Both the position numbers and the translations under genes were made by a program. Shown piece after piece: positions 38,539-50,999 of a stretch of DNA of 64,000 nucleotides. Source of the stretch: Lineus longissimus. Its lineage: Eukaryota > Nemertea > Pilidiophora > Heteronemertea > Lineidae. Each line of letters starts with the position of its first letter. Position 1 is the first letter of the stretch. The stretch lies in contig NC_088321.1 of NCBI RefSeq assembly GCF_910592395.1, positions 9,798,001-9,862,000 of the forward strand, given 5' to 3'. The notes under the pieces are model-generated. The model did not search any database and had not been told where the DNA came from. It saw only the letters and a program-made list of their open reading frames with translations.

Positions 38539-38830
38539 GTGTAATGTCAACTAATCATCACAGAATCTCAAAATTGCGGTCTCAGTTTGTCTAATGGAGC
38601 ATCTCGACTCTGCATAACCAAAATGGTCGTGATTGGTCACGAGGAGCGCCATCGCCGACCGACTTTCATCGCCAGTAGTGTAATATCGCAATTGAATGAC
38701 AACATATCATTGCAGAATCTCAAAATTGCGGTCTCAGGGTGACCAACGGTCATCTGGACTCTGCATGACTAAAGTGAGCGTGATTGGTTGCGACGAGCCC
38801 AATCGCCGACCGACTTTCATCGCCAGTAGT

Positions 38831-38872
38831 GTAACATCGCTATCGAATGACAACTCTGCATAACGAAAGTGA
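38831..38872. repeat. Truncated monomer (57-bp internal deletion)
   Basis: The monomer runs GAATGACAACT directly into CTGCATAACG, skipping the middle of the repeat. The joined sites share ACT, and 57 bp are missing relative to a full monomer. The paralogous monomer at 40309 is intact up to the same point, so the loss happened after the two copies separated. This fits short-homology deletion. Confidence 0.85.
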
Positions 38873-39564
38873 GCGTGATCGGTCGCAACGAGCACCATCG
38901 CCGACCGACTTTCATCGCCTGTAGTGTAATATTGCTAGTCTAATGACAACTAATCATCGTAGAATCTCGAAATTGCGGTCTCAGATTGTCAAATCGGTCA
39001 TCTTGACTCTGTATAAGCAAAATGAGCGTGATTGGACGTGACGAGCGCCATCTCCGACCGACTTTCATCGCCAGTAGTATAATATTGCTAGTCGAATGAC
39101 AAGTAATCATCGCAGAATCTCAAAATTGCGGTCTCAGTTTGACCATAGGTCATTTCGACTCTGCATAACCAAAAAGTGAGCGTGATCGGTCGCGACGAGC
39201 GCCATCGCCGACCGACTTTTATCGCCTGTAGTGTAATATTGCTAGTCTATTGACAAGTAATCATTGCAGAATCTTGAAATTGCGGTCTCAGATTGTCAAA
39301 TCGGTCATCGCGACTCTGTATAACCAAAATGAGCGTGATTTGACGTGACGAGCGCCATCGTCGACCGGCTTTCATCGCCAGTAGTGTAATATTGCTAGTC
39401 TAATGACAACTAATCAGAATCTCAAAATTGCAGTATCAGATTGTCAAATGTCATCTCAACTCTACATGACCAAAGTGAACGTGATTGGTCGCGACGAGCG
39501 CACTCGCCGACTGACTTTCATCGCCGACCGACTTTCATCGCCAGTAGTGTAATATCGCTATCAA

Positions 39565-40308
39565 ATGACAACTTATCATCGCAGAATCTCAAAATTGTGG
39601 TGTCAGTTTGACCATCAGTCATCTCGACTCTGTATAACCAAAAAGAGCGTGATCGGTTGCGACGTGCGCCATCACCGACCGACTTTCATCGCCAGTAGCG
39701 TAATATTGCTAGTCTACTGTCAACTAATCATCGCAGAATCTCAAAATTGCCGTCTCAGTTTGACCATAGGTTATTTCGACTCTGCATAACAAAAGTGAGC
39801 GTGATCGGTCGCAACGAGCACCATCGCCGACCGACTTTCATCGCCTGTAGTGTAATATTGCTAGTCTAATGACAAGTAATCATCGTAGAATCTCGAAATT
39901 GCGGTCTCAGATTGTCAAATCGGTCATCTCGACTCTGTATAAGCAAAATGAGCGTGATTGGACGCGACGAGCGCCATTGCCGACCGACTTTCATTGCCAG
40001 TAGTGTAATATTGCTAGTGTAATGTCAACTAATCATCACAGAATCTCAAAATTGCGGTCTCAGTTTGTCTAATGGAGCATCTCGACTCTACATAATCAAA
40101 ATGATCGTGATTGGTCGCGAGGAGCGCCATCGCCGACCGACTTTCATCGCCAGTAGTGTAATATCGCAATTGAATGACAGCTTATCATTGCAGAATCTCA
40201 AAATTGCAGTCTCAGTTTGACCATCGGTCATCTCGACTCTGCATGACTAAAGTGAGCGTGATTGGTCGCGACGAGCCCAATCGCCGACCGACTTTCATCG
40301 CCAGTAGT
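39565..40308. repeat. Uninterrupted paralogue of the transposon insertion site
   Basis: This run of about five monomers matches 35975-36426 at offset 3,590 and 38539-38830 at offset 1,478. It shares ordered rare variants such as GCAACGAGCACCATCG, TTGTCTAATGGAGC, ACGAGCCCAATCGCC and GTAACATCGCTATC. At 40011-40020 it reads TTGCTAGTGT with no insertion. It acts as an internal empty-site control for the transposon. Confidence 0.9.
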
Positions 40309-43204
40309 GTAACATCGCTATCGAATGACAACTTATCATCGCAGAATCTCGAAATTGCGGTCTCAGTTTGTCCAATCGTTTCTCTCAACTCTGTATTACC
40401 AAAATGAGCGTGATCGGTCGCGACAAGCCCCATCCCCGACCGACTTTCATTGCCAGTAGCGTAATATTGCTAGTCTAATGACAACTGATCATCGCAGAAT
40501 CTCAAAATTGCGGTCTCAGTTTGACCATAGGTCATTTCAACTTTGCATAACAAAAGTGAGCATGATCGGTCGCGATGAGCGCCATCGCCGACCGACTTTC
40601 ATCGCCTGTAGTGTAATATTCCTAGTCTAATGACAGGTAATCATCGCAGAATCTCGAAATTGCGGTCTCAGATTGTCAAATCGGTCATCTCGACTCTGTA
40701 TAAGCAAAATGAGCGTGATTTTACGTGACGAGCGCCATCGCCGACCGACTTTCATCGCCAGTAGTGTAATATTGCTAGTCTAATGACAACAAATCATTGC
40801 AGAATCTCAAAATTGCAGTCTCAGATTGTCAAATCGGTCATCTCAACTCTGCATGACCAAAGTGAGCGTGATTGGTCGCGACGAGCGCACTCGCCGACCG
40901 ACTTTCATCGCCGACCGACTTTCATCGCCAGTAGTGTAATATCGCTATCAAATGACAACTTATCATCGCAGAATCTCAAAATTGTGGTGTCAGTTTGACC
41001 ATCAGTCATCTCAACTCTGTATAACCAAAAAGAGCGTGATCGGTCGCGACGTGCGCAATCGCCGACCGACTTTCATCGCCAGTAGCGTAATATTGCTAGT
41101 CTACTGTCAACTAATCATCGCAGAATCTCAAAATTGCAGTCTCAGTTTGACCATAGGTTATTTCAACTCTGCATAACGAAAGTGAGCAAGATCGGTCACA
41201 ACGAGCACCATCGCCGACCGACTTTCATCGCCTGTAGTGTAATATTGCTAGTCTAATGACAAGTAATCATCGTAGAATCTCAAAATTGCGGTCTCAGTTT
41301 GACCATAGGTCATTTCGACTCTGCATAACCAAAAAGTGAGCGTGATCGGTCGCGACGAGCGCCATCGCCGACCGACTTTTATCGCCTGTAGTGTAATATT
41401 GCTAGTCTATTGACAAGTAATCATTGCAGAATCTTGAAATTGCGGTCTCAGATTGTCAAATCGGTCATCGCGACTCTGTATAACCAAAATGAGCGTGATT
41501 TGACGTGACGAGCGCCATCGTCGACCGACTTTCATCGCCAGTAGTGTAATATTGCTAGTCTAATGACAACTAATCATTACAGAATCTCAAAATTGTAGTA
41601 TCAGATTGTCAAATGTCATCTCAACTCTACATGACCAAAGTGAACGTGATTGGTCGCGACGTGCGCAATCGCCGACCGACTTTCATCGCCAGTAGCGTAA
41701 TATTGCTAGTCTACTGTCAACTAATCATCGCAGAATCTCAAAATTGCAGTCTCAGTTTGACCATAGGTTATTTCAACTCTGCATAACAAAAGTGAGCGTG
41801 ATCGGTCACAACGAGCACCATCGCCGACCGACTTTCATCGCCTGTAGTGTAATATTGCTAGTCTAATGACAAGTAATCATCGTAGAATCTCGAAATTGCG
41901 GTCTCAGATTGTCAAGTCGGTCATCTCAACTCTGTATAAGCAAAATGAGCGTGATTGGTCGGGAGGAGCGCCATCGCCGACCGACTTTCATCGCCAGTAG
42001 TGTAATATCGCAATTGAATGACAACTTATCATTGCAGAATCTCAAAATTGCAGTCTCAGTTTGACCATCGGTCATCTCGACTCTGTATTACCAAAATGAG
42101 CGTGATCGGTCGCGACGAGCCCCATCCCCGACCGACTTTCATCGCCAGTAGTGTAATATTGCTAGTCTAATGACAAGTAATCATCGCAGAATCTCAAAAT
42201 TGCGGTCTAAGTTTGACCATAGGTCATTTCGACTCTGCATAACCAAAGTGAGCGTGATCGGTAGCGACGAACACCATCGCCGACCGACTTTCATCGCCTG
42301 TAGTGTAATATTCCTAGTTTAATGACAAGTAATCATCGCAGAATCTCGAAATTGCGGTCTCAGATTGTCAAATCGGTCATCGTGACTCTGTATAACCAAA
42401 ATGAGCGTGATATGATGCGACGAGCGCCATCGCCGACCGACTTTCATCGCCAGTAGTGTAATATTGCTAGTCGAATGTCAACTAATCATCGCAGAATCTC
42501 AAAATTGCGGACTCAGTTTGACCATAGGTCATTTCGACTCTGCAAAACCAAAAAGTGAGCATGATCGGTCGCGACGAGCGCCATCGCCGACCGACTTTCA
42601 TCGCCTGTAGTGTAATATTGCTAGTCTATTGACAAGTAATCATTGCAGAATCTCAAAATTGCGGTCTCAGATTGTCAAATCGGTCATCGCGACTCTGTAT
42701 AACCAAAATGAGCGTGATTTGACGCGACGAGCGCCATCGCCGACCGACTTTCATCGCCAGTAGTGTATAATTGCTAGTCGAATGACAACTAATCAGTGAG
42801 AATCTCAAAATTGCGGACTCAGTTTGACCATAGGTCATTTCGACTCTGCATAACCAAAAAGTGAGCATGATCGGTCGCGACGAGCGCCATCGCAGACCGA
42901 CTTTCATCGCCTGTAGTGTAATATTGCTACTCTAATGACAAGAAATTATCGCAGAATCTAGAAACTGCGGTTTCAGATTGTCAAATCGGTCATCTCGACT
43001 CTCTATGAGCAAAATAAGAGTGATTGGACACGACGAGCGCCATCGCTGACCGACTTTCATCGCCTGTAGTGTAATATTGTTAGTCTATTGACAAGTAATT
43101 ATTGCAGAATCTCAAAATTGCGGTCTCAGATTGTCAAATCGGTCATCGCGACTCTGTATAACCAAAATGAGCGTGATTTGACGTGACCAGCGCCATCGCC
43201 GACC

Positions 43205-46200
43205 GACTTTCATCGCAAGTAGCGTAATATTGCTAGTCTAATTTTAACTAATCATCGCAGAATCTCAAAATTGCGGTCTCAGTTGGTCCAATTGAGCATC
43301 TCTACTCTGCATTACCAAAATGAGCGTGATTGGTCGCGACGAGCGTGATCGCCGACCGACTTTCATCGCCAGTAGTGTAATATCGCTATCGAATGACAAC
43401 TTATCATCGCAGAATCTCAAAATTGCGGGTCTAAGTTTGACCATCGGTCATCTCGACTCTGCATAACCAAAGTGTGCATGATTGGTCACGACGAGCGCCA
43501 TCGCCGACCGACTTTCACCGCCAGTAGTGAAATATCGCTATCGAATGACAACTTATCATCGCAGAATATCGAAATTGTGGAATCAATTTGTCCAATCGGT
43601 CATCTCGACTCTGTATAACAAAAGTGAGCGTGATTGGACGCGACGAGCGCCATCGCCGACCGACTTTCATCGCCAGTAATGTAATATTGCTAGTCTAATT
43701 TCAACTAATCATCGCAGAATCTCAAAATTGCGGTCTCAGTTTGTCCAATTGAGTATCTCGACTCAGCATAACCAAAATGAGCGTGATTGGTCGCGACGAG
43801 CGCCATCGCCGACCGACTTTCATCGCCAGTAGTGTAATATCGCTATCGAATGACAACTTATCATCGCAGAATATCGAAATTGTGGTCTCAATTTGTCCAA
43901 TCGGTAATCTCGACTCTGTATAACAAAAATGAGCGTGATTGGACGCGACGAGCGCCATCACCGACCATTTTTCATCGCCTGTAGTGTAATATTGCTAGTC
44001 TAATGACAAGTAATCATCGCAGAATCTCGAAATTGCTGTCTCAGATTGTCAAATCGGTCATCTCGACTCTGTATAACAAAAGTGAACTTGATTAGACGCG
44101 ACGAGCGCCATCGCCGACCGACTTTCATCGCCAGTAGCGTAATATTGCTAGTCTAATTTCAACTAATCATCACAGAATCTCAAAATTGCGGTCTCAGTTG
44201 GTCCAATTGAGCATCTCGACTCTGCATAACCAAAATGAGCGTGATTGGTCGCGACGAGCGTGATCGCTGACCGACATTCATCGCCAGTAGTGAAATATCG
44301 CTATCAAATGACAACTTATCATCGCAGAATATCGAAATTGTGGTCTCAATTTGTCAAATCGGTCATCTCGACTCTGTATAACCAAAATGAGCATGATTGG
44401 TCGCGACGAGCGCCATCGCCGACCGACTTTCATCGCCAGTAGTGTAATATCGCTATCGAATGACAACTTATCATCGCAGAATATCGAAATTGTGGAATCA
44501 ATTTGTCCAATCGGTCATCTCGACTCTGTATAACAAAAGTGAGCGTGATTGGACGCGACGAGCGCCATCGCCGACCGACTTTCATCGCCAGTAGTGTAAT
44601 ATCGCTATCGAATGACAACTTATCATCGCAGAATATCGAAATTGTGGAATTAATTTGTCCAATCGGTCATCTCCACTCTGTATAACAAATGTGAGCGTGA
44701 TTGGACGCGACGAGCGCCATCGCCGACTGACTTTCATCGCCAGTAGTGTAATATCGCTATCGAATGACAACTTATCATCGCAGAATATCGAAATTGTGGT
44801 CTCAATTTGTCCAATCGGTAATCTCGACTCTGTATAACAAAAATGAGCGTGATTGGACGCGACGAGCGCCATCACCGACCAACTTTCATCGCCTGTAGTG
44901 TAATATTGCTAGTCTAATTTTAACTAATCATCGCAGAATCTCAAAATTGCGGTCTCAGTTGGTCCAATTGAGCATCTCTACTCTGCATTACCAAAATGAG
45001 CGTGATTGGTCGCGACGAGCGTGATCGCCGACCGACTTTCATCGCCAGTAGTGTAATATCGCTATCGAATGACAACTTATCATCGCAGAATCTCAAAATT
45101 GCGGTCTAAGTTTGACCATCGGTCATCTCAACTCTGCATAACCAAAGTGAGCATGATTGGTCGCGACGAGCGCCATCGCCGACCGACTTTCATCGCCAGT
45201 GATGTAATATTGCTAGTCTAATTTCAACTTATCATCGCAGAATCTCAAAATTGCGGTCTCAGTTTGTCCAATTGAGCATCTCGACTCTGCTTAACCAAAA
45301 TGAGCGTGATTGGTCGCGATGAGCGCCATCGCCGACCGACTTTCATCGCCAGTAGTGTAATATCGCTATCAAATGACAACTTATCATCGCAGAATATCGA
45401 AATTGTGGTCTCAATTTGTCCAATCGGTCATCTCGACTCTGTATAACAAAAATGAGCGTGATTGGACGCGACAAGCCCCATCACCGACCAACTTTCATCG
45501 CCTGTAGTGTAATGTTGCTAGTCTAATGACAAGTAATCATCGCAGAATCTCGAAATTGCTGTCTCAGATTGTCAAATCGGTCATCTCGACTCTGTATAAC
45601 AAAAGTGAGCGTGATTAGACGCGACGAGCGCCATCGCCAACCGACTTTCATCGCCAGTAGTGAAATATCGCTATCGAATGACAACTTATCATCGCAGAAT
45701 ATCGAAATTGTGGTCTCAATTTGTCAAATCGGTCATCTCTATTCTGTATAACCAAAATGAGCGTGATTGGTCGCGACGAGCGCCATCGCCGACCGACTTT
45801 TATCGCCAGTAGTGTAATATCGCTATCAAATGACAACTTATCATCGCAGAATCTCAAAATTGCGGTCTCAGTTTGACCATCGGTCATCTCAACTCTGCAT
45901 AACCAAAGTGAGCATGATTGGTCGCGACGAGCGCCATCGCCGACCGACTTTCATCGCCTGTAGCGTAATATTGCTAGTCTAATTTCAACTAATCATCGCA
46001 GAATCTCAAAATTGCGGTCTCAGTTGGTCCAATTGAGCATCTCGACTCTGCATAACCAAAATGAGCGTGATTGGTCGCGACGAGCGCGATCGCCGACCGA
46101 CTTTCATCGCCAGTAGTGAAATATCGCTATCGAATGACAACTTATCATCGCAAAATATCGAAATTGTGGTCTCAATTTGTCAAATCGGTCATCTCGACTC

Positions 46201-49200
46201 TGTATAACCAAAATGAGCGTGATCGGTCGCTACGAGCGTCATCGCCGACCGACTTTCATCGCCAGTAGTGTAATATCGCTATCGAATGACAACTTATCAT
46301 CGCAGAATCTCAAAATTGCGGTCTCAGTTTGACCATCGGTCATCTTGACTCTGCATAACCAAAGTGAGCGTGATTGGTCGCGACGACCGCCATCGCCGAC
46401 CAACTTTCATCGCCAGTAGTGAAATATCGCTATCGAATGACAACTTATCATCGCAGAATATCGAAATTGTGGAATCAATTTGTCCAATCGGTCATCTCGA
46501 CTCTGTATAGCAAAAGTGAGCGTGATTGGACGCGACGAGCGCCATCGCCGACCGACTTTCATCGCCAGTAGTGTAATATTGCTAGTCTAATTTCAACTAA
46601 TCATCGCAGAATCTCAAAATTGCGGTCTCAGTTTGTCCAATTGAGCATCTCGACTCTGCATAACCAAAATGAGCGTGATTGGTCGCGACGAGCGCCATCG
46701 CCGACCGACTTTCATCGTCAGTAGTGTAATATCGCTATCGAATGACAACTTATCATCGCAGAATATCGAAATTGTGGTCTCGATTTGTCCAATCGGTAAT
46801 CTCGACTCTGTATAACAAAAATGAGCGTGATTGGACGCGACGAGCGCCATCACCGACTAACTTTCATCGCCTGTAGTGTAATATTGCTAGTCTAATGACA
46901 AGTAATCATCGCAGAATCTCGAAATTGCTGTCTCAGATTGTCAAATCGGTCATCTCGACTCTGTATAACAAAAGTGAGCGTGATTAGACGCGACGAGCGC
47001 CATCGCCGACCGACTTTCATCGCCAGTAGCGTAATATTGCTAGTCTAATTTCAACTAATCATCGCAGAATCTCAAAATTGCGGTCTCAGTTTGTCCAATT
47101 GAGCATCTCGACTCTGCATAACCAAAATGAGCGTGATTGGTCGCGACGAGCGTGATCGCCGACCGACTTTCATCGCCAGTAGTGTAATATCGCTATCGAA
47201 TGACAACTTATCATCGCAGAATATCGAAATTGTGGTCTCAATTTGTCCAATCGGTAATCTCGACTCTGTATAACAAAAATGAGCGTGATTGGACGCGATG
47301 AGCGCCATCACCGACCAACTTTCATCGCCTGTAGTGTAATATTGCTAGTCTAATGACAAGTAATCATCGCAGAATCTCGAAATTGCTGTCTCTGATTGTC
47401 AAATCGGTCATCTCGACTCTGTATAACAAAAGTGAGCGTGATTAGACGCGACGAGTGCCATCGCCAACCGACTTTCATCGCCAGTAGTGAAATATCGCTA
47501 TCGAATGACAACTTATCATCGCAGAATATCGAAATTGTGGTCTCAATTTGTCAAATCGGTCATCTCTATTCTGTATAACCAAAATGAGCGTGATTGGTCG
47601 CGACGAGCGCCATCGCCGACCGACTTTTATCGCCAGTAGTGTAATATCGCTATCGAATGACAACTTATCATCGCAGAATCTCAAAATTGCGGTCTCAGTT
47701 TGACCATCGGTCATCTCAACTCTGCATAACCAAAGTGAGCGTGATTGGTCGCGACGAGCGCCATCGCCGACCGACTTTCATCGCCAGTAGCGTAATATTG
47801 CTAGTCTAATTTCAACTAATCATCGCAGAATCTCAAAATTGCGGTCTCAGTTGGTCCAATTGAGCATCTCGACTCTGCATAACCAAAATGAGCGTGATTG
47901 GTCGCGACGAGCGCGATCGCCGACCGACTTTCATCGCCAGTAGTGAAATATCGCTATCGAATGACAACTTATCATCGCAAAATATCGAAATTGTGGTCTC
48001 AATTTGTCAAATCGGTCATCTCGACTCTGTATAACAAAAATGAGCATGATTGGACGCGACGAGCGCCATCACCGACCAACTTTCATCGCCAGTAGTGTAA
48101 TATCGCTACCGAATGACAACTTATCATCGCAGAATCTCAAAATTGCGGTCTCAGTTTGACCATCGGTCATCTTGACTCTGCATAACCAAAGTGAGCGTGA
48201 TTGGTCGCGACGAGCGCCATCGCCGACCGACTTTCATCGCCAGTAGTGAAATATCGCTATCGAATGACAACTTATCATCGCAGAATATCGAAATTGTGGA
48301 ATCAATTTGTCCAATCGGTCATCTCGACTCTGTATAACAAAAGTGAGCGTGATTGGACGCGACGAGCGCCATCGCCGACCGACTTTCATCGCCAGTAGTG
48401 TAATATTGCTAGTCTAATTTCAACTAATCATCGCAGAATCTCAAAATTGCGGTCTCAGTTTGTCCAATTGAGCATCTCGACTCAGCATAACCAAAATGAG
48501 CGTGATTGGTCGCGACGAGCGCCATCGCCGACCGACTTTCATCGCCAGTAGTGTAATATCGCTATCGAATGACAACTTATCATCGCGGAATATCGAAATT
48601 GTGGTCTCAATTTGTCCAATCGGTAATCTCGACTCTGTATAACAAAAATGAGCATGATTGGACGCGACGAGCGCCATCACCGACCAACTTTCATCGCCTG
48701 TAGTGTAATATTGCTAGTCTAATGACAAGTAATCATCGCAGAATCTCGAAATTGCTGTCTCAGATTGTCAAATCGGTCATCTCGACTCTGTATAACAAAA
48801 GTGAGCGTGATTAGACGCGACGAGCGCCATCGCCGATTGTTTTTCATCACCTGTAGTGTAATATTGCTAGTCTAATGACAAGTAATCATCGCAGAATCTC
48901 GCAATTGCGTTATCAGATTGTCAAATCGGTCATCTCGACTCTGTATAACCAAAATGAGCGTGATTGGTCATGACGAGCACCATCGCCGACCGACTTTCAT
49001 TGCCTGTAGTGTAATATTGCTAGTCTAATGACAAGTAATCATCGCAGAATCTCGAAATTGTGGTCTCAGATTGTCAAATCGGTCATCTCGACTCAGTATT
49101 ACAAAAATGAGCGTGATTGGACGCGACGAGCGCCATCGCCGACCGACTTTCATCGCCAGTAGCGTAATATTGCTAGTCTAATTTCAATTAATCATCGCAG

Positions 49201-49400
49201 AATCTCTAAATTGCGGTCTCAGTTGGTCCAATTGAGCATCTCGACTCTGCATAACCAAAATGAGCGTGATTGGTCGCGACGAGCGCCATCGTCGACCGAC
49301 TTTCATCGCCAGTAGTGTAATATCGCTATCGAATGACAACTTATCATCGTAGAATCTCAAAATTGCGGTCTCAGTTTGACCATCAGTCATCTCGACTGTG
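43205..49400. repeat. Segmental duplicate, copy 2 (partner at about 11.9-19.6 kb)
   Basis: It starts with the private CATCGCAAGTAGCG variant shared only with 11911. It lacks the two-monomer segment at 12742-13046, has a monomer-scale shift again near 44,910, and lacks about 290 bp relative to 17,287-17,576. Between the shifts the two copies look nearly identical by eye, with identical shadow peptides over many monomers. It is therefore a young or recently homogenised duplication. Confidence 0.85.
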
Positions 49401-50965
49401 CATAACCAAAGTGAGCGTTATTGGTCGCGACGAGCGCCATCGCCGAGTGACTTTCATCGCCAGTAGTGTAATATCGCTATCGAATGACAACTTATCATCG
49501 CAGAATCTCAAAATTGCGGTCTCAGTTTGTCCAATTGAGCATCTCGACTCTGCAAAACCAAAATGAGCGTGATTGGTCGCGACGAGCGCCATCGCCGACC
49601 GACTTTCATCGCCAGTAGTGTAATATCGCTATCGAATGACAACTTATCATCGCAGAATATCGAAATTGTGGAATCAATTTGTCCAATCGGTAATCTCGAC
49701 TCTGTATAACAAAAATGAGCATGATTGGACGCGACGAGCGCCATCACCGACCAACTTTCATCGCCTGTAGTGTAATATTGCTAGTCTAATGACAAGTAAT
49801 CATCGCAGAATCTCGAAATTGCTGTCTCAGATTGTCAAATCGGTCATCTCGACTCTGTATAACAAAAGTGAGCGTGATTAGACGCGACGAGCGCCATCGC
49901 CGATTGTTTTTCATCACCTGTAGTGTAATATTGCTAGTCTAATGACAAGTAATCATCGCAGAATCTCGAAATTGTGGTCTCAGATTGTCAAATCGGTCAT
50001 CTCGACTCAGTATTACAAAAATGAGCGTGATTGGACGCGACGAGCGCCATCGCCGACCGACTTTCATCGCCAGTAGCGTAATATTGCTAGTCTAATTTCA
50101 ATTAATCATCGCAGAATCTCTAAATTGCGGTCTCAGTTGGTCCAATTGAGCATCTCGACTCTGCATAACCAAAATGAGCGTGATTGGTCGCGACGAGCGC
50201 CATCGTCGACCGACTTTCATCGCCAGTAGTGTAATATCGCTATCGAATGACAACTTATCATCGTAGAATCTCAAAATTGCGGTCTAAGTTTGACCATCGG
50301 TCATCTCGACTCTGCATAACCAAAGTGAGCATGATTGGTCGCGACGAGCGCCATCGCCGACCGACTTTCACCGCCAGTAGTGAAATATCGCTATCGAATG
50401 ACAACTTATCATCGCAGAATATCGAAATTGTGGAATCAATTTGTGCAATCGGTCATCTCGACTCTGTATAACAAAAGTGAGCGTGATTGGACGCGACGAG
50501 CGCCATCACCGACCAACTTTCATCGCCTGTAGTGTAATATTGCTAGTCTAATGACAAGTAATCATCGCAGAATCTCGAAATTGCTGTCTCAGATTGTCAA
50601 ATCGGTCATCTCGACTCTGTATAACCAAAATGAGCGTGATTGGTCGCGACGAGCGCCATCGCCGACCGACTTTCATCGCCAGTAGCGTAATATTGCTAGT
50701 CTAATTTCAACTAATCATCGCAGAATCTCAAAATTGCGGTCTCAGTTGGTCCAATTGAGCATCTCGACTCTGCATAACCAAAATGAGCGTGATTGGTCGC
50801 GACGAGCGCGATCGCCGACCGACTTTCATCGCCAGTAGTGAAATATCGCTATCGAATGACAACTTATCATCGCAAAATATCGAAATTGTGGTCTCAATTT
50901 GTCAAATCGGTCATCTCGACTCTGTATAACAAAAGTGAGCGTGATTGGACGCGACGAGCGCCATC

Positions 50966-50999
50966 GCCGACCGACTTTCATCGCCGACCGACTTTCATC
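50966..50999. repeat. 17-bp unit duplicated in an A-type monomer
   Basis: Two perfect copies of GCCGACCGACTTTCATC lie at 50966-50982 and 50983-50999. Unlike the B-type doublets it follows GAGCGCCATC rather than GCGCACTC, so this doublet probably arose independently. Confidence 0.9.

Larger units (their letters stand above)
38539..43194. repeat. Satellite array block B2, B-type monomers
   Basis: The satellite resumes in the same orientation and in phase with the monomer broken by the transposon. Variants are B-type: AACCAAAAAGTGAGCGTG, GCAACGAGCACCATCGCC, GACGTGCGCCATC and CTACTGTCAACTAATC. Partial higher-order repeats are visible, with offset 1,387 bp (39565 and 40952) and offset 2,160 bp (39121-39480 and 41281-41640). 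Several monomers are damaged (see 38851 and 39411). No gene is supported. The block ends where the A-type segmental duplicate begins, near 43195. Confidence 0.95.
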
